This document shows, in pieces, positions 33,706 through 44,000 of a stretch of DNA of 64,000 nt. How positions within the stretch are numbered: position 1 is the first letter of the stretch; each line of letters opens with the position of its first letter. Location of the stretch: positions 62,001 to 126,000 of the forward strand of contig NZ_JAJUKH010000011.1 of NCBI RefSeq assembly GCF_021538675.1, given 5' to 3'. Source of the DNA: Paenarthrobacter sp. AR 02 (GTDB lineage: Bacteria; Actinomycetota; Actinomycetes; Actinomycetales; Micrococcaceae). The position numbers and the translations under genes were made by a program. The notes beneath the pieces are model-generated. The model was not told the DNA's origin and made no database searches. It was given only the letters and a program-made list of their open reading frames with translations.

Positions 33706-35040
33706 CTAGTGGTGGACGCTGTAACCCAGGGGCCGTCCCTTGGTCTCCTTGGCGAGGATGACGCCTACCGAGGAGATGATGCAAAGACCCATGATGTACA
33801 GGCCCACTGAGCCCGACCACTTCGTGGAATCCAGGAGTGCTTGGGCAATCAGCGGTGCGAAAGCACCACCAAGGATGGCGCCGAGCGCGTAACCGATGGA
33901 GATGCCTGAGTAACGGACCTGTGCCGGGAACATCTCGGCGTACATCGCAGACATCGGGCCGTAGGAGAGTCCGAGTCCGATGGTCAGGACAAACAGGGCC
34001 GTCCCGTAGAGCAGGATGTCCTTTGAATCGATGAGCACGAACATGGGGATCATCCAGGCGAAGACAAGGCCGTAGCCGATGAGGAAGGTCTTCACGCGTC
34101 CGATCCTGTCCGAAAGCCAGCCGCCCACCATGGTGAAAATGAGCCAGCCGAAGGAAGCAATGGTTGTCGCCAGGAGGACCTGGGGTGCGGGCATCTTCAA
34201 GGTCTTGGTGGCGTAGGAGATGAAGAATGCAATCAGCAGGTAGCCGGCGGCGTTGTTGGCAATGAAGATCAGCGCGGCGAGGACGACTTCCTTCTTGTTC
34301 CTGCGGAAGAGTTCACCAAGAGGTGCTTTGCTTTCTGCCTTGCGCTGGGCAAGCTCCTTGAACACGGGGCTCTCGCCAACGGCGCGGCGGATCAGGTACC
34401 CCACCACGATCAGGACCACCGACAACAGGAACGGCACGCGCCAGCCCCAGGCCGCGAAAGCCTCCTTGGACATCCCCGACTGCAGGAAGAACAGCAGCCC
34501 GGTAGCGAGGATCATGCCGATGGGCACGCCAATCTGGGGGTAGGCACCAAAGAGGCCGCGCTTCTGGATAGGCGCGTGCTCCACGGCCATCAGGGCTGCT
34601 CCACCCCACTCGCCACCAGCCGAGAAACCCTGGAGGACACGCAGGAAGATGAGCAGTACCGGCGCCCAGAGCCCGATGGTGTCGTAGGTCGGGAGGACAC
34701 CGATCAGGGCGGTTGCTGCACCCATCATGACCAGCGTCATGACCAGCACCGCCTTGCGTCCCATCCTGTCGCCCAAGTGCCCGGCAACGAACGCCCCGAG
34801 CGGACGGAACAGGAAGCTGATGCCAATCGTGGCGAAGGACAGGAGCTGGGCTACACCCGGGTTGGATTTTTCCAAAGGAGAAAGAAACAACGGAGCCAGC
34901 AAGGTGGCCGTGAGCTGGGCGAAGATGAAGAAGTCGTACCACTCGATAGTGGTGCCTACCAGCGTCCCGGCAAGCACCCGGCGCTCTTCGCGCTTGCTGC
35001 TGGGGCCTGACGGTGAGTCGACAGTGGAAGTTGCGGTCAT
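33706..35040 (-). CDS. MFS transporter, metabolite:H+ symporter (MHS) family
   Basis: A 444-residue, 12-helix proton symporter. LVGTTIEWYDFFIFAQLTA at the first helix and FLFRPLGAFVAGHLGDRMGRK in loop 2-3 are hallmarks of the MHS group (ProP, ShiA, KgtP). LLIFLRVLQGFSAGGEWGGA marks helix 4. GGAG lies before the ATG. It is divergent from an IclR regulator, a typical pairing for uptake of aromatic acids, shikimate or dicarboxylates. Exact substrate is not readable. Confidence 0.93.
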   Translation of the reverse strand: MTATSTVDSPSGPSSKREERRVLAGTLVGTTIEWYDFFIFAQLTATLLAPLFLSPLEKSNPGVAQLLSFATIGISFLFRPLGAFVAGHLGDRMGRKAVLVMTLVMMGAATALIGVLPTYDTIGLWAPVLLIFLRVLQGFSAGGEWGGAALMAVEHAPIQKRGLFGAYPQIGVPIGMILATGLLFFLQSGMSKEAFAAWGWRVPFLLSVVLIVVGYLIRRAVGESPVFKELAQRKAESKAPLGELFRRNKKEVVLAALIFIANNAAGYLLIAFFISYATKTLKMPAPQVLLATTIASFGWLIFTMVGGWLSDRIGRVKTFLIGYGLVFAWMIPMFVLIDSKDILLYGTALFVLTIGLGLSYGPMSAMYAEMFPAQVRYSGISIGYALGAILGGAFAPLIAQALLDSTKWSGSVGLYIMGLCIISSVGVILAKETKGRPLGYSVHH

Positions 35041-35065
35041 TGGAACTCCATGTGGGGTGAGGGTG

Positions 35066-35105
35066 CGGTCAGCGAGTGACGTACATAAACCGACAGAACG
35101 GTCAG
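35066..35105. promoter_or_regulatory. Putative IclR operator between MHS transporter and regulator
   Basis: CGGTCAG occurs at 35066-35072 and 35099-35105, 33 bp (about three turns) apart. The second copy is also part of an ACCG-6-CGGT inverted repeat (35089-35092, 35099-35102). Position between two divergent genes suits a regulator site. Confidence 0.4.
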
Positions 35106-35180
35106 TTAGGAAAGGATACTACATGCTGTGACGCAAGGCACAGGCACGCGCCGAAGCCGGTCCAACATAGGATGGTTCGC

Positions 35181-35918
35181 ATGAATCCCCGCAGCGGCAC
35201 CCAGGGCACCACCGACGCGTCCACCCAGGCGCCGCCGTCGCAAACCCTCTCCCGGGGGATCCGTGCGCTGGAAATACTGGCAGCAGCAGAGCGTCCCCTC
35301 AGCATCGCGGAACTGACCGAGGCCCTGGGAGTGCACCGCTCGGTGGCCTACCGCATCCTGCGGACCCTCGAGGACCATTCACTGCTGGTCCGCGACGACT
35401 CCGGACGGGTCCAGCCCGGGCCGGGATTGGCCGTGCTGGCCCGGGGCGTGTCACGGAACCTGCAAGCGGCAGCGCTACCCGAACTGACACAGGTGGCAAA
35501 CGAACTGCACATGACCGCGTTCGTGGCGGTCTGGGACCACCAGGAATGCGTCACTCTGGTAACGGTGGAGCCCCGTCACTCCGGTGCGGCACTCGCCCAG
35601 CATCCCGGCAGCCGGCACCCCGTTGGCACGGGCGCCCCAGGGATCGCCATCCAATCCACCATGACCGAGGAACGGTGGCAGCAGGTGGGAGCCGGCATCC
35701 CCTACCGGGAAGAAGCCCGGGAGGCACACCGCTTGGGCTATGCCACCAGCCACGACGAAGTCATCGCCGGACTGTCCTCCATTGCCGCTCCCATCCGGGT
35801 TCCCGGCGGACGGCCGGCCGCGATCGCCGTCGTCTACATCCGCCTGGACCAGGATCCGGACGCCGTGGGCCAGGCACTGGCGGCGAGCGCAGCGCGCATC
35901 GAAAGCCAACTCGCCTGA
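35181..35918 (+). CDS. IclR-family transcriptional regulator
   Basis: A 245-residue regulator with an N-terminal winged helix (LSRGIRALEILAAAERPLSIAELTEALG and HRSVAYRILRTLEDHSLL) and a C-terminal GAF-like effector domain (RHPVGTGAPGIAI, YATSHDEVIAGLSSIAAPI). I place the start at ATG 35181 because TAGGAT (35168-35173) is seven bases upstream; ATG 35172 is possible. It is divergent from an MHS transporter, which it probably regulates, and is followed by a moaF-like gene after a strong hairpin. Confidence 0.92.
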   Translation: MNPRSGTQGTTDASTQAPPSQTLSRGIRALEILAAAERPLSIAELTEALGVHRSVAYRILRTLEDHSLLVRDDSGRVQPGPGLAVLARGVSRNLQAAALPELTQVANELHMTAFVAVWDHQECVTLVTVEPRHSGAALAQHPGSRHPVGTGAPGIAIQSTMTEERWQQVGAGIPYREEAREAHRLGYATSHDEVIAGLSSIAAPIRVPGGRPAAIAVVYIRLDQDPDAVGQALAASAARIESQLA

Positions 35919-35987
35919 ACCATTCCTTCCACGCCAAGCAGCGTGCCGGGCAGCACAAGACGGCAGCCGGGACCGGACCGAATACTC

Positions 35988-36022
35988 GAAGAAGGACCGG
36001 ACACAGTGTCCCGTCCTTCTTC
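35988..36022 (+). terminator. Strong hairpin between iclR and moaF-like genes
   Basis: GAAGAAGGAC (35988-35997) pairs perfectly with GTCCTTCTTC (36013-36022); an inner GGACAC/GTGTCC stem extends it nearly to the loop. No T run follows, and the moaF ribosome site comes ten bases later. It may end iclR transcripts or fold in the moaF leader. Confidence 0.6.
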
Positions 36023-36040
36023 CGAGACTGAGAAGGAACC

Positions 36041-36841
36041 ATGAGCCTGAATCTTCTTGACACCTCCAACTGGCTGCCGCTGGAGGGTTTGGCACCCGGC
36101 TTCGACGCCAACAAAGCCCCCACCGTCCAGGACCTTGCGGGACAACAGTTCTCCGTGCACAGCACCGGCGGATCCATGTCGTTCAGCTTCGACGACAAAG
36201 AGGTGCAATGGTCAGCCGCGGGGCACAACAGCACATCCGCGTACGAGGCCTTCGCCGTGGCAGAGGAACTGTATTACGCCCAATGGCAGGATGCCGGGGA
36301 CCCGGAACTCGCCGTTTCCCTCATCCTGGACCTTTCCCACGGCCGCGCACTCTACATCGGCGCCGCACTTGGCACCGCCACCGCCTCCAGTGTTGATGTC
36401 CGTCACGACTTCCGGCCCGGAACCCTCGGCGGATACCAGGTAACCGGCAATGACATTGCTGAAAGCACCGGGCTCATCGGCCGCCGCGTTGAATGGGTCT
36501 ACAGCGGATCGCACGCCTACGAGCACATTTACCTCAGCCCCACCTGGTACACCTGGCAATGCCTGGCAGGGCCGGAGCGCGGTTTGGCAGACACCGATTC
36601 CAACACCGTCTTCGAAATCCGCCCCGGCATTTTTGTGTTCACGTGGCGGGAAAAGGTCATTCCGTGCGGCTCGGTCACCATTGCCGACCACCGCGACCCG
36701 AACGCCATCCGCTCCCATGGAAGCCTGTTCGGCTGGGATGAGGCAGGAACCACCCCCGTGCACTTCACGTTCGGCGCGCACGGCCGCCTGATCAGCATGA
36801 CCCGGCACAGCCCCGAACTGGACCCGGCCAAGGGGCTCTAA
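36041..36841 (+). CDS. MoaF-family protein
   Basis: A 266-residue protein matching the MoaF family (MoaF N- and C-terminal lipocalin-like halves). The C-terminal core is clear: FEIRPGIFVFTWREKVIPCGSVTIADH; the N-terminal half shows LAGQQFSVHSTGGSMSFSFDD. AGAAGGA lies before the ATG. Although named for molybdenum cofactor, MoaF in Klebsiella belongs to the monoamine regulon, and here it lies beside an APC permease and a FeaR-like AraC gene, supporting an amine-related role. No other cofactor genes are close. The biochemical function is unproven. Confidence 0.85.
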   Translation: MSLNLLDTSNWLPLEGLAPGFDANKAPTVQDLAGQQFSVHSTGGSMSFSFDDKEVQWSAAGHNSTSAYEAFAVAEELYYAQWQDAGDPELAVSLILDLSHGRALYIGAALGTATASSVDVRHDFRPGTLGGYQVTGNDIAESTGLIGRRVEWVYSGSHAYEHIYLSPTWYTWQCLAGPERGLADTDSNTVFEIRPGIFVFTWREKVIPCGSVTIADHRDPNAIRSHGSLFGWDEAGTTPVHFTFGAHGRLISMTRHSPELDPAKGL

Positions 36842-36862
36842 CCCCAGGAACAGCCACGGCAC

Positions 36863-36901
36863 AAGAAAGCCCCGGCGCGGAATGCGCGCCGGGGCTTTCT
36901 T
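36863..36901. terminator. Bidirectional terminator between moaF-like gene and permease
   Basis: A perfect 17-bp stem, AAGAAAGCCCCGGCGCG (36863-36879) and its complement (36885-36901), loop GAATG. A and T flanks make it usable from both sides of this convergent pair. Confidence 0.92.
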
Positions 36902-36913
36902 GGCAGATCAGGG

Positions 36914-38389
36914 TCAGTCTTCGGCGCCGTGGCCGATCCGGGCGTAGAGTGCCGGTTGCGAGCGCCTGAGGCGCAGGCCCCAGACGATGCCCACGACGCC
37001 GGGCAGCAGGACCAGCGCGGGCAGGACAAACGTGGCTGGTGTCGACTCGGTTTGGCCCAGCAGGACGTTGAAGTTGGTGGCGATCAGCACAAAGACCACA
37101 GCCAGGAGAACGAAACCCAGGCCCGGGGCGACAACCCTGACCCACAGGCTTGCCCCATGCTGCTGCCGGCGGAAGAAACCTATCACGGCAACAGAGACCA
37201 CGGTCATGAGCAGCACCAGGCCCATGGCGCCGCTGTTGGTCAACCACGTGAACATGGTCAGCACGGGGTACAGCTCGCCCAGCTCGGAGCCCGATCCCGC
37301 GATGGCAAACCCAACGGTCACGACGACGGCAATCACCGTTTGCGCCAAGGAACCGGCGAACGGTGCCCCGCTCTGCGTGCGAACCTTGGCCAGCGCGGCC
37401 GGAAGGACCCGTTCGCGGCCCAGGGAGAAGAAGTAGCGCGCCACTGCATTGTGGAAACTGACGAGCGCGGCAAAAAGGCTTGTGACAAACAGGACCTGGG
37501 CGATGTCGCTGAGCAGCACGCCGCCATTCGCGCCCAGGAAGGCAAAGATCATGTCAGGGCCGGAGGTTGCCGCGTTCTCAATGACAGCTGAAGGCCCCGT
37601 TCCTACGGTCATCGCCCAGGCAGATACCGCGTAGAAGACGGCGATGATGCCCACGGCGGCAAAGGTGGCACGGGCGACGGTCCGCTGGGGGTCCTTGGAT
37701 TCCTCGCCGTAGATAGCTGCCGATTCAAAACCCATGAAGGCGGCGATGCCGAAGGACAGTACCGCGCCGATGCCGGGAACGAACAGGCTCTCAGGGCTGA
37801 AGGTCGCTGCGCTGATGCCCTCAGGGGCCACGGCGAGGCTGATGATGTCGTACACGATCACCACCAGGAACTCGAGGGCCACCAGGACACCAAGGACCTT
37901 GGCCGACAAGTCCACCCTGTTCACGCCCAGCCAGCCCACGATCGCGATGCACACCAGTACGGGCACCCACCAAGGAACGCTGATGCCCAGCCGCGCGGAC
38001 AGGAGTGATGAAACTGTGAAGCCGAAGAGTCCGTAGATCCCCACTTGCATCAGGTTGTAGGCCATCAGGGCAACCAGGGAAGCGCCCACTCCGGCCGGCC
38101 TGGAAATGCCTTGCGCTATGTACGCGTAGAACGCGCCGGCGTTGGTGACGTAGCGGCTCATAGCGGCGTAGCCCACAGCGAACAACGCCAGGATTCCGCC
38201 GAGGAGCAGGAAGGACAGCGGGACGCCGGTCACCCCCGTGACGGCGAACGTGGTGGTTACTCCGCCCGCCAGGACGGTCAGCGGCGCGGAGGCCGCGATG
38301 ATCATAAAGGTCACTGCTGGTACGCCCAGCCGCTTCTTGGTGACGGCGGCTGCGGGGGTCCTGCCCTTGACGGGGTTGTCCACGCTCAT
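36914..38389 (-). CDS. APC-superfamily amino acid/amine permease
   Basis: A 491-residue carrier with about 12 to 14 hydrophobic segments. FMIIAASAPLTVLAGGVTTTF, then GYAAMSRYVTNAGAFYAYIAQG, and later FMGFESAAIYGEESKDPQRTVARAT match the APC group that moves amino acids or amines such as putrescine and ethanolamine. ATG 38389 is preferred because AGGAG lies seven bases upstream; the frame extends to 38458 but would enter the promoter region. Divergent from an AraC regulator and convergent with the moaF-like gene. Substrate inferred only from context. Confidence 0.9.
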   Translation of the reverse strand: MSVDNPVKGRTPAAAVTKKRLGVPAVTFMIIAASAPLTVLAGGVTTTFAVTGVTGVPLSFLLLGGILALFAVGYAAMSRYVTNAGAFYAYIAQGISRPAGVGASLVALMAYNLMQVGIYGLFGFTVSSLLSARLGISVPWWVPVLVCIAIVGWLGVNRVDLSAKVLGVLVALEFLVVIVYDIISLAVAPEGISAATFSPESLFVPGIGAVLSFGIAAFMGFESAAIYGEESKDPQRTVARATFAAVGIIAVFYAVSAWAMTVGTGPSAVIENAATSGPDMIFAFLGANGGVLLSDIAQVLFVTSLFAALVSFHNAVARYFFSLGRERVLPAALAKVRTQSGAPFAGSLAQTVIAVVVTVGFAIAGSGSELGELYPVLTMFTWLTNSGAMGLVLLMTVVSVAVIGFFRRQQHGASLWVRVVAPGLGFVLLAVVFVLIATNFNVLLGQTESTPATFVLPALVLLPGVVGIVWGLRLRRSQPALYARIGHGAED

Positions 38390-38625
38390 AGTGTGCTCCT
38401 GCCTCGGTGCCGCGGGGAGAGAGCGCGGCACGGTGTCTGTCATTCCGCAATCTTCCACCGCCGCGCCGCTGCGTGACTTGTCTCACACGGCAAGGTGTTT
38501 GTCGCTGGACGCAGGCACAGGGCCATATGTTCCCCGGTGTAGAATCGTGGGCAAGCTCACGTCCCGCAATGCCGGCTTTACCGGCCCACTCGCAGCGTCA
38601 CCGCGGGCCTCTGAAAGGGAGTTTG

Positions 38626-39588
38626 ATGACCGTCGCGGCCGAAACCGGCCCCGCAACCGTGGAAACCATCGTGGCGGAGTCGTTCCAGGAGTGGAGCAGG
38701 GCAATCTCCGCCTCCTTCGTACCGTTGCTGGCCCAAGGCCCACGCAACTCAGCCTTCCACGGAACCATGCGGGCACGTGTCCTTGGCCAGATCTCCGTAG
38801 TTGAAGTCACCGCCGGACCCCATGCTGTCCTCCGCACTCCTGAGCTGATAGCCAAGTCCACCGGCCGCTTCTTCAAACTCAGCATCCAGCTCAGTGGGTC
38901 CGGTCGCCTGGTGCAGGACGAACGCGAAGCCGTGTTGCGCCCCGGCGACCTCTCCATTTACGACACCTCACGCCCGTACCAGCTAACGTTCGACGACGAC
39001 TTCCGCACTTTGGTGCTGATGTTCCCTCACGTCCTGCTGGACTTGCCGGCCGAAGCCATGGGCCATGTGACAGCTTTGCGGATTCCCGGTGACGAGGGGC
39101 TCGGCGAACTCATCAGCCCCTTCCTGGTGAAACTGGCCGACAACCTTGAAGCCCTGTCCGGCACCAACGGCCTGCGGCTGGTCCGCAATGCCCTGGACCT
39201 GGTGACAACGCTCTTTAACGGCGAACTCGACCAAATGATCGAGACGGGCCGCGATCCCCACCTGCTGTTGCTGGGCCGCATCCACGACTACATCGAAGCC
39301 AACCTCGGCGATCCCGGACTCTCCCCCGGAACCATCGCCGCAGCCCACTACATCTCCACCCGCCACCTGCACGACCTCTTCCAGGAGATCGGCACTACGG
39401 TGGCTTCGTCGATCCGGCAACGGCGTCTTGAGCGGTGCCGCCGCGACCTGATGGATCCGGTGCTGGCAGAACGCCCTGTCACGGCCATCGCAGCGCGGTG
39501 GGGGTTCACTGACGCAGCCCATTTCAGCCGCATCTTCAGGGCAGCTTTCGGCAACTCGCCCACCGGGTACCGCAATGCCGGAGCGTGA
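38626..39588 (+). CDS. AraC-family transcriptional regulator (FeaR-like sensor domain)
   Basis: A 320-residue regulator. The N-terminal 200 residues carry the AraC-binding-like domain found in FeaR and NdhR proteins (FKLSIQLSGSGRLVQDERE, LRPGDLSIYDTSRPYQLTF), and the C-terminal 100 residues the double helix-turn-helix (TIAAAHYISTRHLHDLFQE; AARWGFTDAAHFSRIFRAAF). AAAGGGAG stands before ATG 38626. FeaR governs phenylethylamine oxidation, so with the divergent APC permease and the moaF-like gene this suggests an amine response. The inducer is not known. Confidence 0.92.
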   Translation: MTVAAETGPATVETIVAESFQEWSRAISASFVPLLAQGPRNSAFHGTMRARVLGQISVVEVTAGPHAVLRTPELIAKSTGRFFKLSIQLSGSGRLVQDEREAVLRPGDLSIYDTSRPYQLTFDDDFRTLVLMFPHVLLDLPAEAMGHVTALRIPGDEGLGELISPFLVKLADNLEALSGTNGLRLVRNALDLVTTLFNGELDQMIETGRDPHLLLLGRIHDYIEANLGDPGLSPGTIAAAHYISTRHLHDLFQEIGTTVASSIRQRRLERCRRDLMDPVLAERPVTAIAARWGFTDAAHFSRIFRAAFGNSPTGYRNAGA

Positions 39589-39615
39589 CCAGCCCTAACG
39601 TCGGGGCTTGGAAGG

Positions 39616-40980
39616 TCAACCCTGGGGCCGACGCTTCATCACCAGGAACGTGACGACGCCCAGCATGAAAAGACCTGCTGCTGCGCCCATGGAAACCACG
39701 AACGCCGCCCCGTAGCCCTGGGTTTGGGCCAATTGCCCGGCCAGGTAGGAGCCAAGTGCGGTGCCCGCCACGATTCCGCTGGCGAGCGCCGTCATCACTG
39801 TCGCCATCCGGCCGGGAGGTGCCACCACACCACCGATGCTGAAGACGGTGACCATGACCGGTCCCACAGGAATGCCAAGGACCAGCAGCACCAGGACCAT
39901 GGGCCAGATTCCGGCCGGGAGCAGCAACAGCAACGACAACACCGACATCGCCAGGGCGGCGGCTACCCAGCGCGCAGCCAAGCTGAACCGTTGCGGCCAG
40001 AAAGCGACAGACAACGCCGCAACCGCTGAGCTCATGCCCATGACCGCGTACAGAAGCCCGGCGATCTCGGCTGTCGCGTATTGCGCCGAGAACGCGCTCA
40101 AAGCGTTCTGGGTCGCGCCGAAAAAGGTGCCCATGCAGACCATGGCCAGGACCGGAACGGCAACCACGGCACCGGCCCAGCGGTTACGCCGCTGTGGAAC
40201 TTGGTCTCCGCCGCTTTGCCCTGCGGCGGGTACGACGCCGGTACGCGCCTTTCGTGGGGCCGGCACCACAGCTTGTTGGCTGGGATGGACGGCAAAAGCA
40301 GGAACGAGGGTGATGGTCATGACAGCAGCCAGGGCAAGGGGCAGCCAAGGGGCTACGATGCTCGCCAGGACGCCCACCAAGGCGGGACCAAGGACGAAGG
40401 TGATTTCGTCCGCGGTGCCCTCGTAGGACAGGGCAGTATCAAGATCGGTTCGGTTGGCCGCGACGCACCTGCCCCCGCTGCCTGCCGCAGGCGAAAGATT
40501 CCGTGTGGTCAGCGCCATCCATCGGACCCTTGCCATGGGACCTACCTGGGGACAGCTCGCGCCAGCCAGGAACGCGGCGACAAGGACGGCGATCGCGTCA
40601 GCCGCCGATTCGTAGCCGGGAGTGAAGTAGGCCGCGGCAAGCAGTCCGGCAACGGCCAAGGTGTTGACGATGGCCGCAACGACAAGCACGATGCGTTGGC
40701 CAGCGCGGTCAGCCAGGGAGCCCAGGACCGGAGCACCCAGTGCAGAGCCGATGCCGACGGCTCCGGCTGCCATCCCGCCGATCGCGTACGAATGGCTGAC
40801 GGCTGTCACCAAGGTCAAGGTACCCACGGTAAGCATGGCCAAGGGGAGCCGGGCGAAAAGACCCAAAGGCAGGAAGCCGGGTCCAGCCAGTTCGGGAAGC
40901 CGGGCGAAACGGCCTGGCAGGCGTGAGGGACGTGCTGGCGCCAATGACAAGGGCTCGGAGGCCACAGAAGATTTTTCCAT
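39616..40980 (-). CDS. MFS transporter
   Basis: A 454-residue major facilitator protein with a basic 45-residue N-terminus before the first helix (LFARLPLAMLTVGTLTLVTAV) and 12 predicted helices. GSLADRAGQRIVL is the loop 2-3 motif. The central loop, after about residue 215, is Arg- and Pro-rich. It resembles drug or sugar efflux carriers of actinobacteria without a close named match. It is convergent with the AraC gene and lies 86 bases from the end of sbcC. Substrate unknown. Confidence 0.87.
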   Translation of the reverse strand: MEKSSVASEPLSLAPARPSRLPGRFARLPELAGPGFLPLGLFARLPLAMLTVGTLTLVTAVSHSYAIGGMAAGAVGIGSALGAPVLGSLADRAGQRIVLVVAAIVNTLAVAGLLAAAYFTPGYESAADAIAVLVAAFLAGASCPQVGPMARVRWMALTTRNLSPAAGSGGRCVAANRTDLDTALSYEGTADEITFVLGPALVGVLASIVAPWLPLALAAVMTITLVPAFAVHPSQQAVVPAPRKARTGVVPAAGQSGGDQVPQRRNRWAGAVVAVPVLAMVCMGTFFGATQNALSAFSAQYATAEIAGLLYAVMGMSSAVAALSVAFWPQRFSLAARWVAAALAMSVLSLLLLLPAGIWPMVLVLLVLGIPVGPVMVTVFSIGGVVAPPGRMATVMTALASGIVAGTALGSYLAGQLAQTQGYGAAFVVSMGAAAGLFMLGVVTFLVMKRRPQG

Positions 40981-41066
40981 TAATCCGGGTTCGCTAAAAG
41001 GTGCGCATCGTCCCTCCTCCCGATGCGCGCGACCCGGTGTAACGGGTTAAGTCTATCGGATATGGG

Positions 41067-44000
41067 TCATGTGGGAACTACCTCGGCGATCCGCACGCTG
41101 GAACCATGGCGCCCCTTGACCACCTGGAGCTGGCTGGTGATGCGCTGCTTCATCTCCGCAACGTGGCTGACCAGTCCGACGACCCGGCCGCCGTCGCGTA
41201 GTCCCTCCAAAGCGTCCATGACCTGCTCGAGCGCTTGCTCGTCGAGGCTGCCGAAGCCTTCGTCGACGAAGAGCGTTTCAATGTCCACTCCACCTGCCTC
41301 GTGGTGGACGACATCCGCGAGCCCCAACGCCAGGGACAGCGAGGCCATGAAGGATTCACCGCCCGAAAGCGTGGACGTGTCACGATGTTGGCCGGTCCAT
41401 TCGTCGACTACTTCCAATCCAAGGCCGGACTTCGCGCCCCGCGCAGCCTTGGCATCGGTGTGCTGCAAGGTATAGCGGCCATCGCTCATGGCAACGAGCC
41501 TTTCGGAGGCGGCGGCGGCCACCTGCTCCAAACGAGCAGCAAGAACATAGGTGTTCAAGCTCATCCGGTAACTGTTGTCCCCGGCTCCCCGCACTGTTTC
41601 AGCCAGCCCGGCAAGCACCCGGGCCTTCCTGCGCGGTTCTTCAGCGGCCTGGGCAAGGGAACGGTATTCCGCCCGATAGCGGCGAATGGCCTCAACCGAC
41701 TTGCCCGCGAGCCCTGCAGCCAGGGCAGCAGACCGTGCATCCTCTGCGGCCTTGGCAGCACGGAGCCGTGTTTCCGCGCGTTCGGATTCAGGCATGGGCA
41801 GTTCGCCGATGCTGGCTTCCTTGCCGGCCAGGACCAGTTCTTCGCTGGCAAACAGCTCGTCCAGCTTCGCTGTTTCGGCGTCGAAATCGGCGAGGTCCTG
41901 CTCAAGTCCAACGACGTCGGCAGGGGACAACAACTCACGACGGGCTTCTTCAGCGGAGGCAAACCCTGATTCGGGCAGCGCGCGTTCCAGAGCGGTTGCG
42001 GCCTCGCTCATGACACGCCGGGCACCCTCCAGCTCCTGATCCCCTTCGACAGCCTCCTGGAGGAGGGCACTTTCCCTGGACAGCGCTTCCAGACGTTCAC
42101 GCAGGCTGGGGAAATCCCCCCTTAGACCTGCCAGCTCGGCTGTCAGGGCATCGTATTGCTCCTGAAGAAGCTGGACACTCGAGGCCGCCTGCGCTGCCGC
42201 GCCGACTGACGCGGAATGTTCTTCCTGCACTTGTGCCACTCGTTTGCTGAGGGTCTCATGCTCGCCCCGCAGCTCCGCCAGCAAGGTGGACGCCATCCGG
42301 GCTTCCAGCGCAGCAGCCTCAGCCGCCACAAGGCTGGCCTTAGCCTCGGCGAGGTCAAGTGAACCGCCTTGGGCCGCCAAACCGGCGACAACCTGGGCCG
42401 CAGCGGAAACGTGCCCGGCCAACTCTGCCAGGGCTTTCTCGCTGCCCTCAAAAAGCTGCCTGGCTTCTTCCTCGTCCTGGGCCAGAGACAGGGCCGAGCG
42501 CGCAGCTGCTGCAGGCTGCGGATGGTCCGCACTGCCGCAGACGGCGCACGGCTTCCCGTTCTCCAACGCCGCGGCAAGCTCCCCTGCGGCGTTGGCGAGG
42601 CGGAGCTCGCGGAGATCAAGCCAGCGCTGACGAAGATCCTGCGACGCTGACCGTGCTTGGAGGTGTTGGCCGTTGAGGGTGTCGAGTTCGTGGGCTGCGG
42701 TGGAATAGCGGGCTACGATGCCTACCAATTCGGCTGCTGACGCGGCATCCCGTTCCCGGTCTGCGAGGTGGGCAGCGAGAGGTTCCAGCGGCTCAATCCT
42801 TGACTCCAACGTCGAGGCTTCTTCGCGTAATTGAGCCAGCAAGAACGTTGCTTTCGCCGCCGCAGCCAGATGGGTTGTCTCTTCAGTCCCCTTGGCAGCG
42901 AGGCGTCCGGCGATTTCCTCCATGCGTTGCTCGTCCGGCAGCCGGGCCTGGAGTACCGCGTGCGACGCCTTCGCTTTATCCAGGGCCACTGTGGGATCTT
43001 CGGTCGCGACGCCCGCCGCAGCCAGTTTGCCGCGAGCCTTTGCCACCCGTTCAACAGCGGCATCGACCTTTCGGATCGCAGATCCAACAGCGTCGAGCTG
43101 GCCGCTGAGAACGGCAGCACGACGGTGCTTTGCCAGCGCTTCCCTGTTCTCAAGCGCCCGGGGTGCCGCCAATTCAGCCACGATCTTCCGCTGCAAGGCG
43201 GCAGCGAGGCGGGCATGCCGCAGTGACTTCTCCTCGCCTTCCTTGAATTCCTCGGCGTACCGGACGGATCGCGTTTCCGCTTCGGTGGCGGCGGCCTCCC
43301 GGCGTTTCCGTTCGGCCTCAACGTCTTCTTCGACAGCTTGGAGCCAAGCCTCAGGGTCCTCGTTGTCCGCCTGGGGTGTCTCTCCAGCGGTAAGGACAGG
43401 CCCGTCGTGGTCACCCGGTGCATCCTCCCCCGTGGCGCCGGAAACACCCAACTGTGCCTGTTCTGAGGCAATCCTGTCCAGCAGCATCTGGAGCCCCGAT
43501 GCGTTCTCCCCAACCTCTTTGGCTGCTGCCGCCGCTTGCTGGGCGAGTTGCTGTTCGACGGCCTCGAACCGCTGAGTGCCGAAGAGTTTCTGGAGGAGGT
43601 CCAGGCGGTCGCCGGCCTTTGACCTCAAGAAGGCTGCAAAGTCCCCTTGGGGGAGCATCACTACACGGGTGAACTGGTCCCGGTCCATCCCCAGGACGTC
43701 GGAGAGCTCGGCACCTACCTCGTCATTCCTGGATGACTTTTCCTCCCACGTGCCCCCGATGCGTTCCCGGAGAAGTGTCTTGGCCTGCTGGGTTGTGTAC
43801 CCCTTGCGGCCACGGGCGCTGGGTCGTTCCCATGCCGGAGAACGGCTTACCTCGAAACGCCTGCCGCGGGCTGTGAATTCGCAGACCACGCGCGGTTCGG
43901 CCCCCGGTGCCGCGTGGTCGCTGCGAAGCCGCTTACCTTCCTGGCGGGCGCCGGGCACAGATCCGTACAGGGCGAAACAGATGGCATCCAGGATGCTCGT

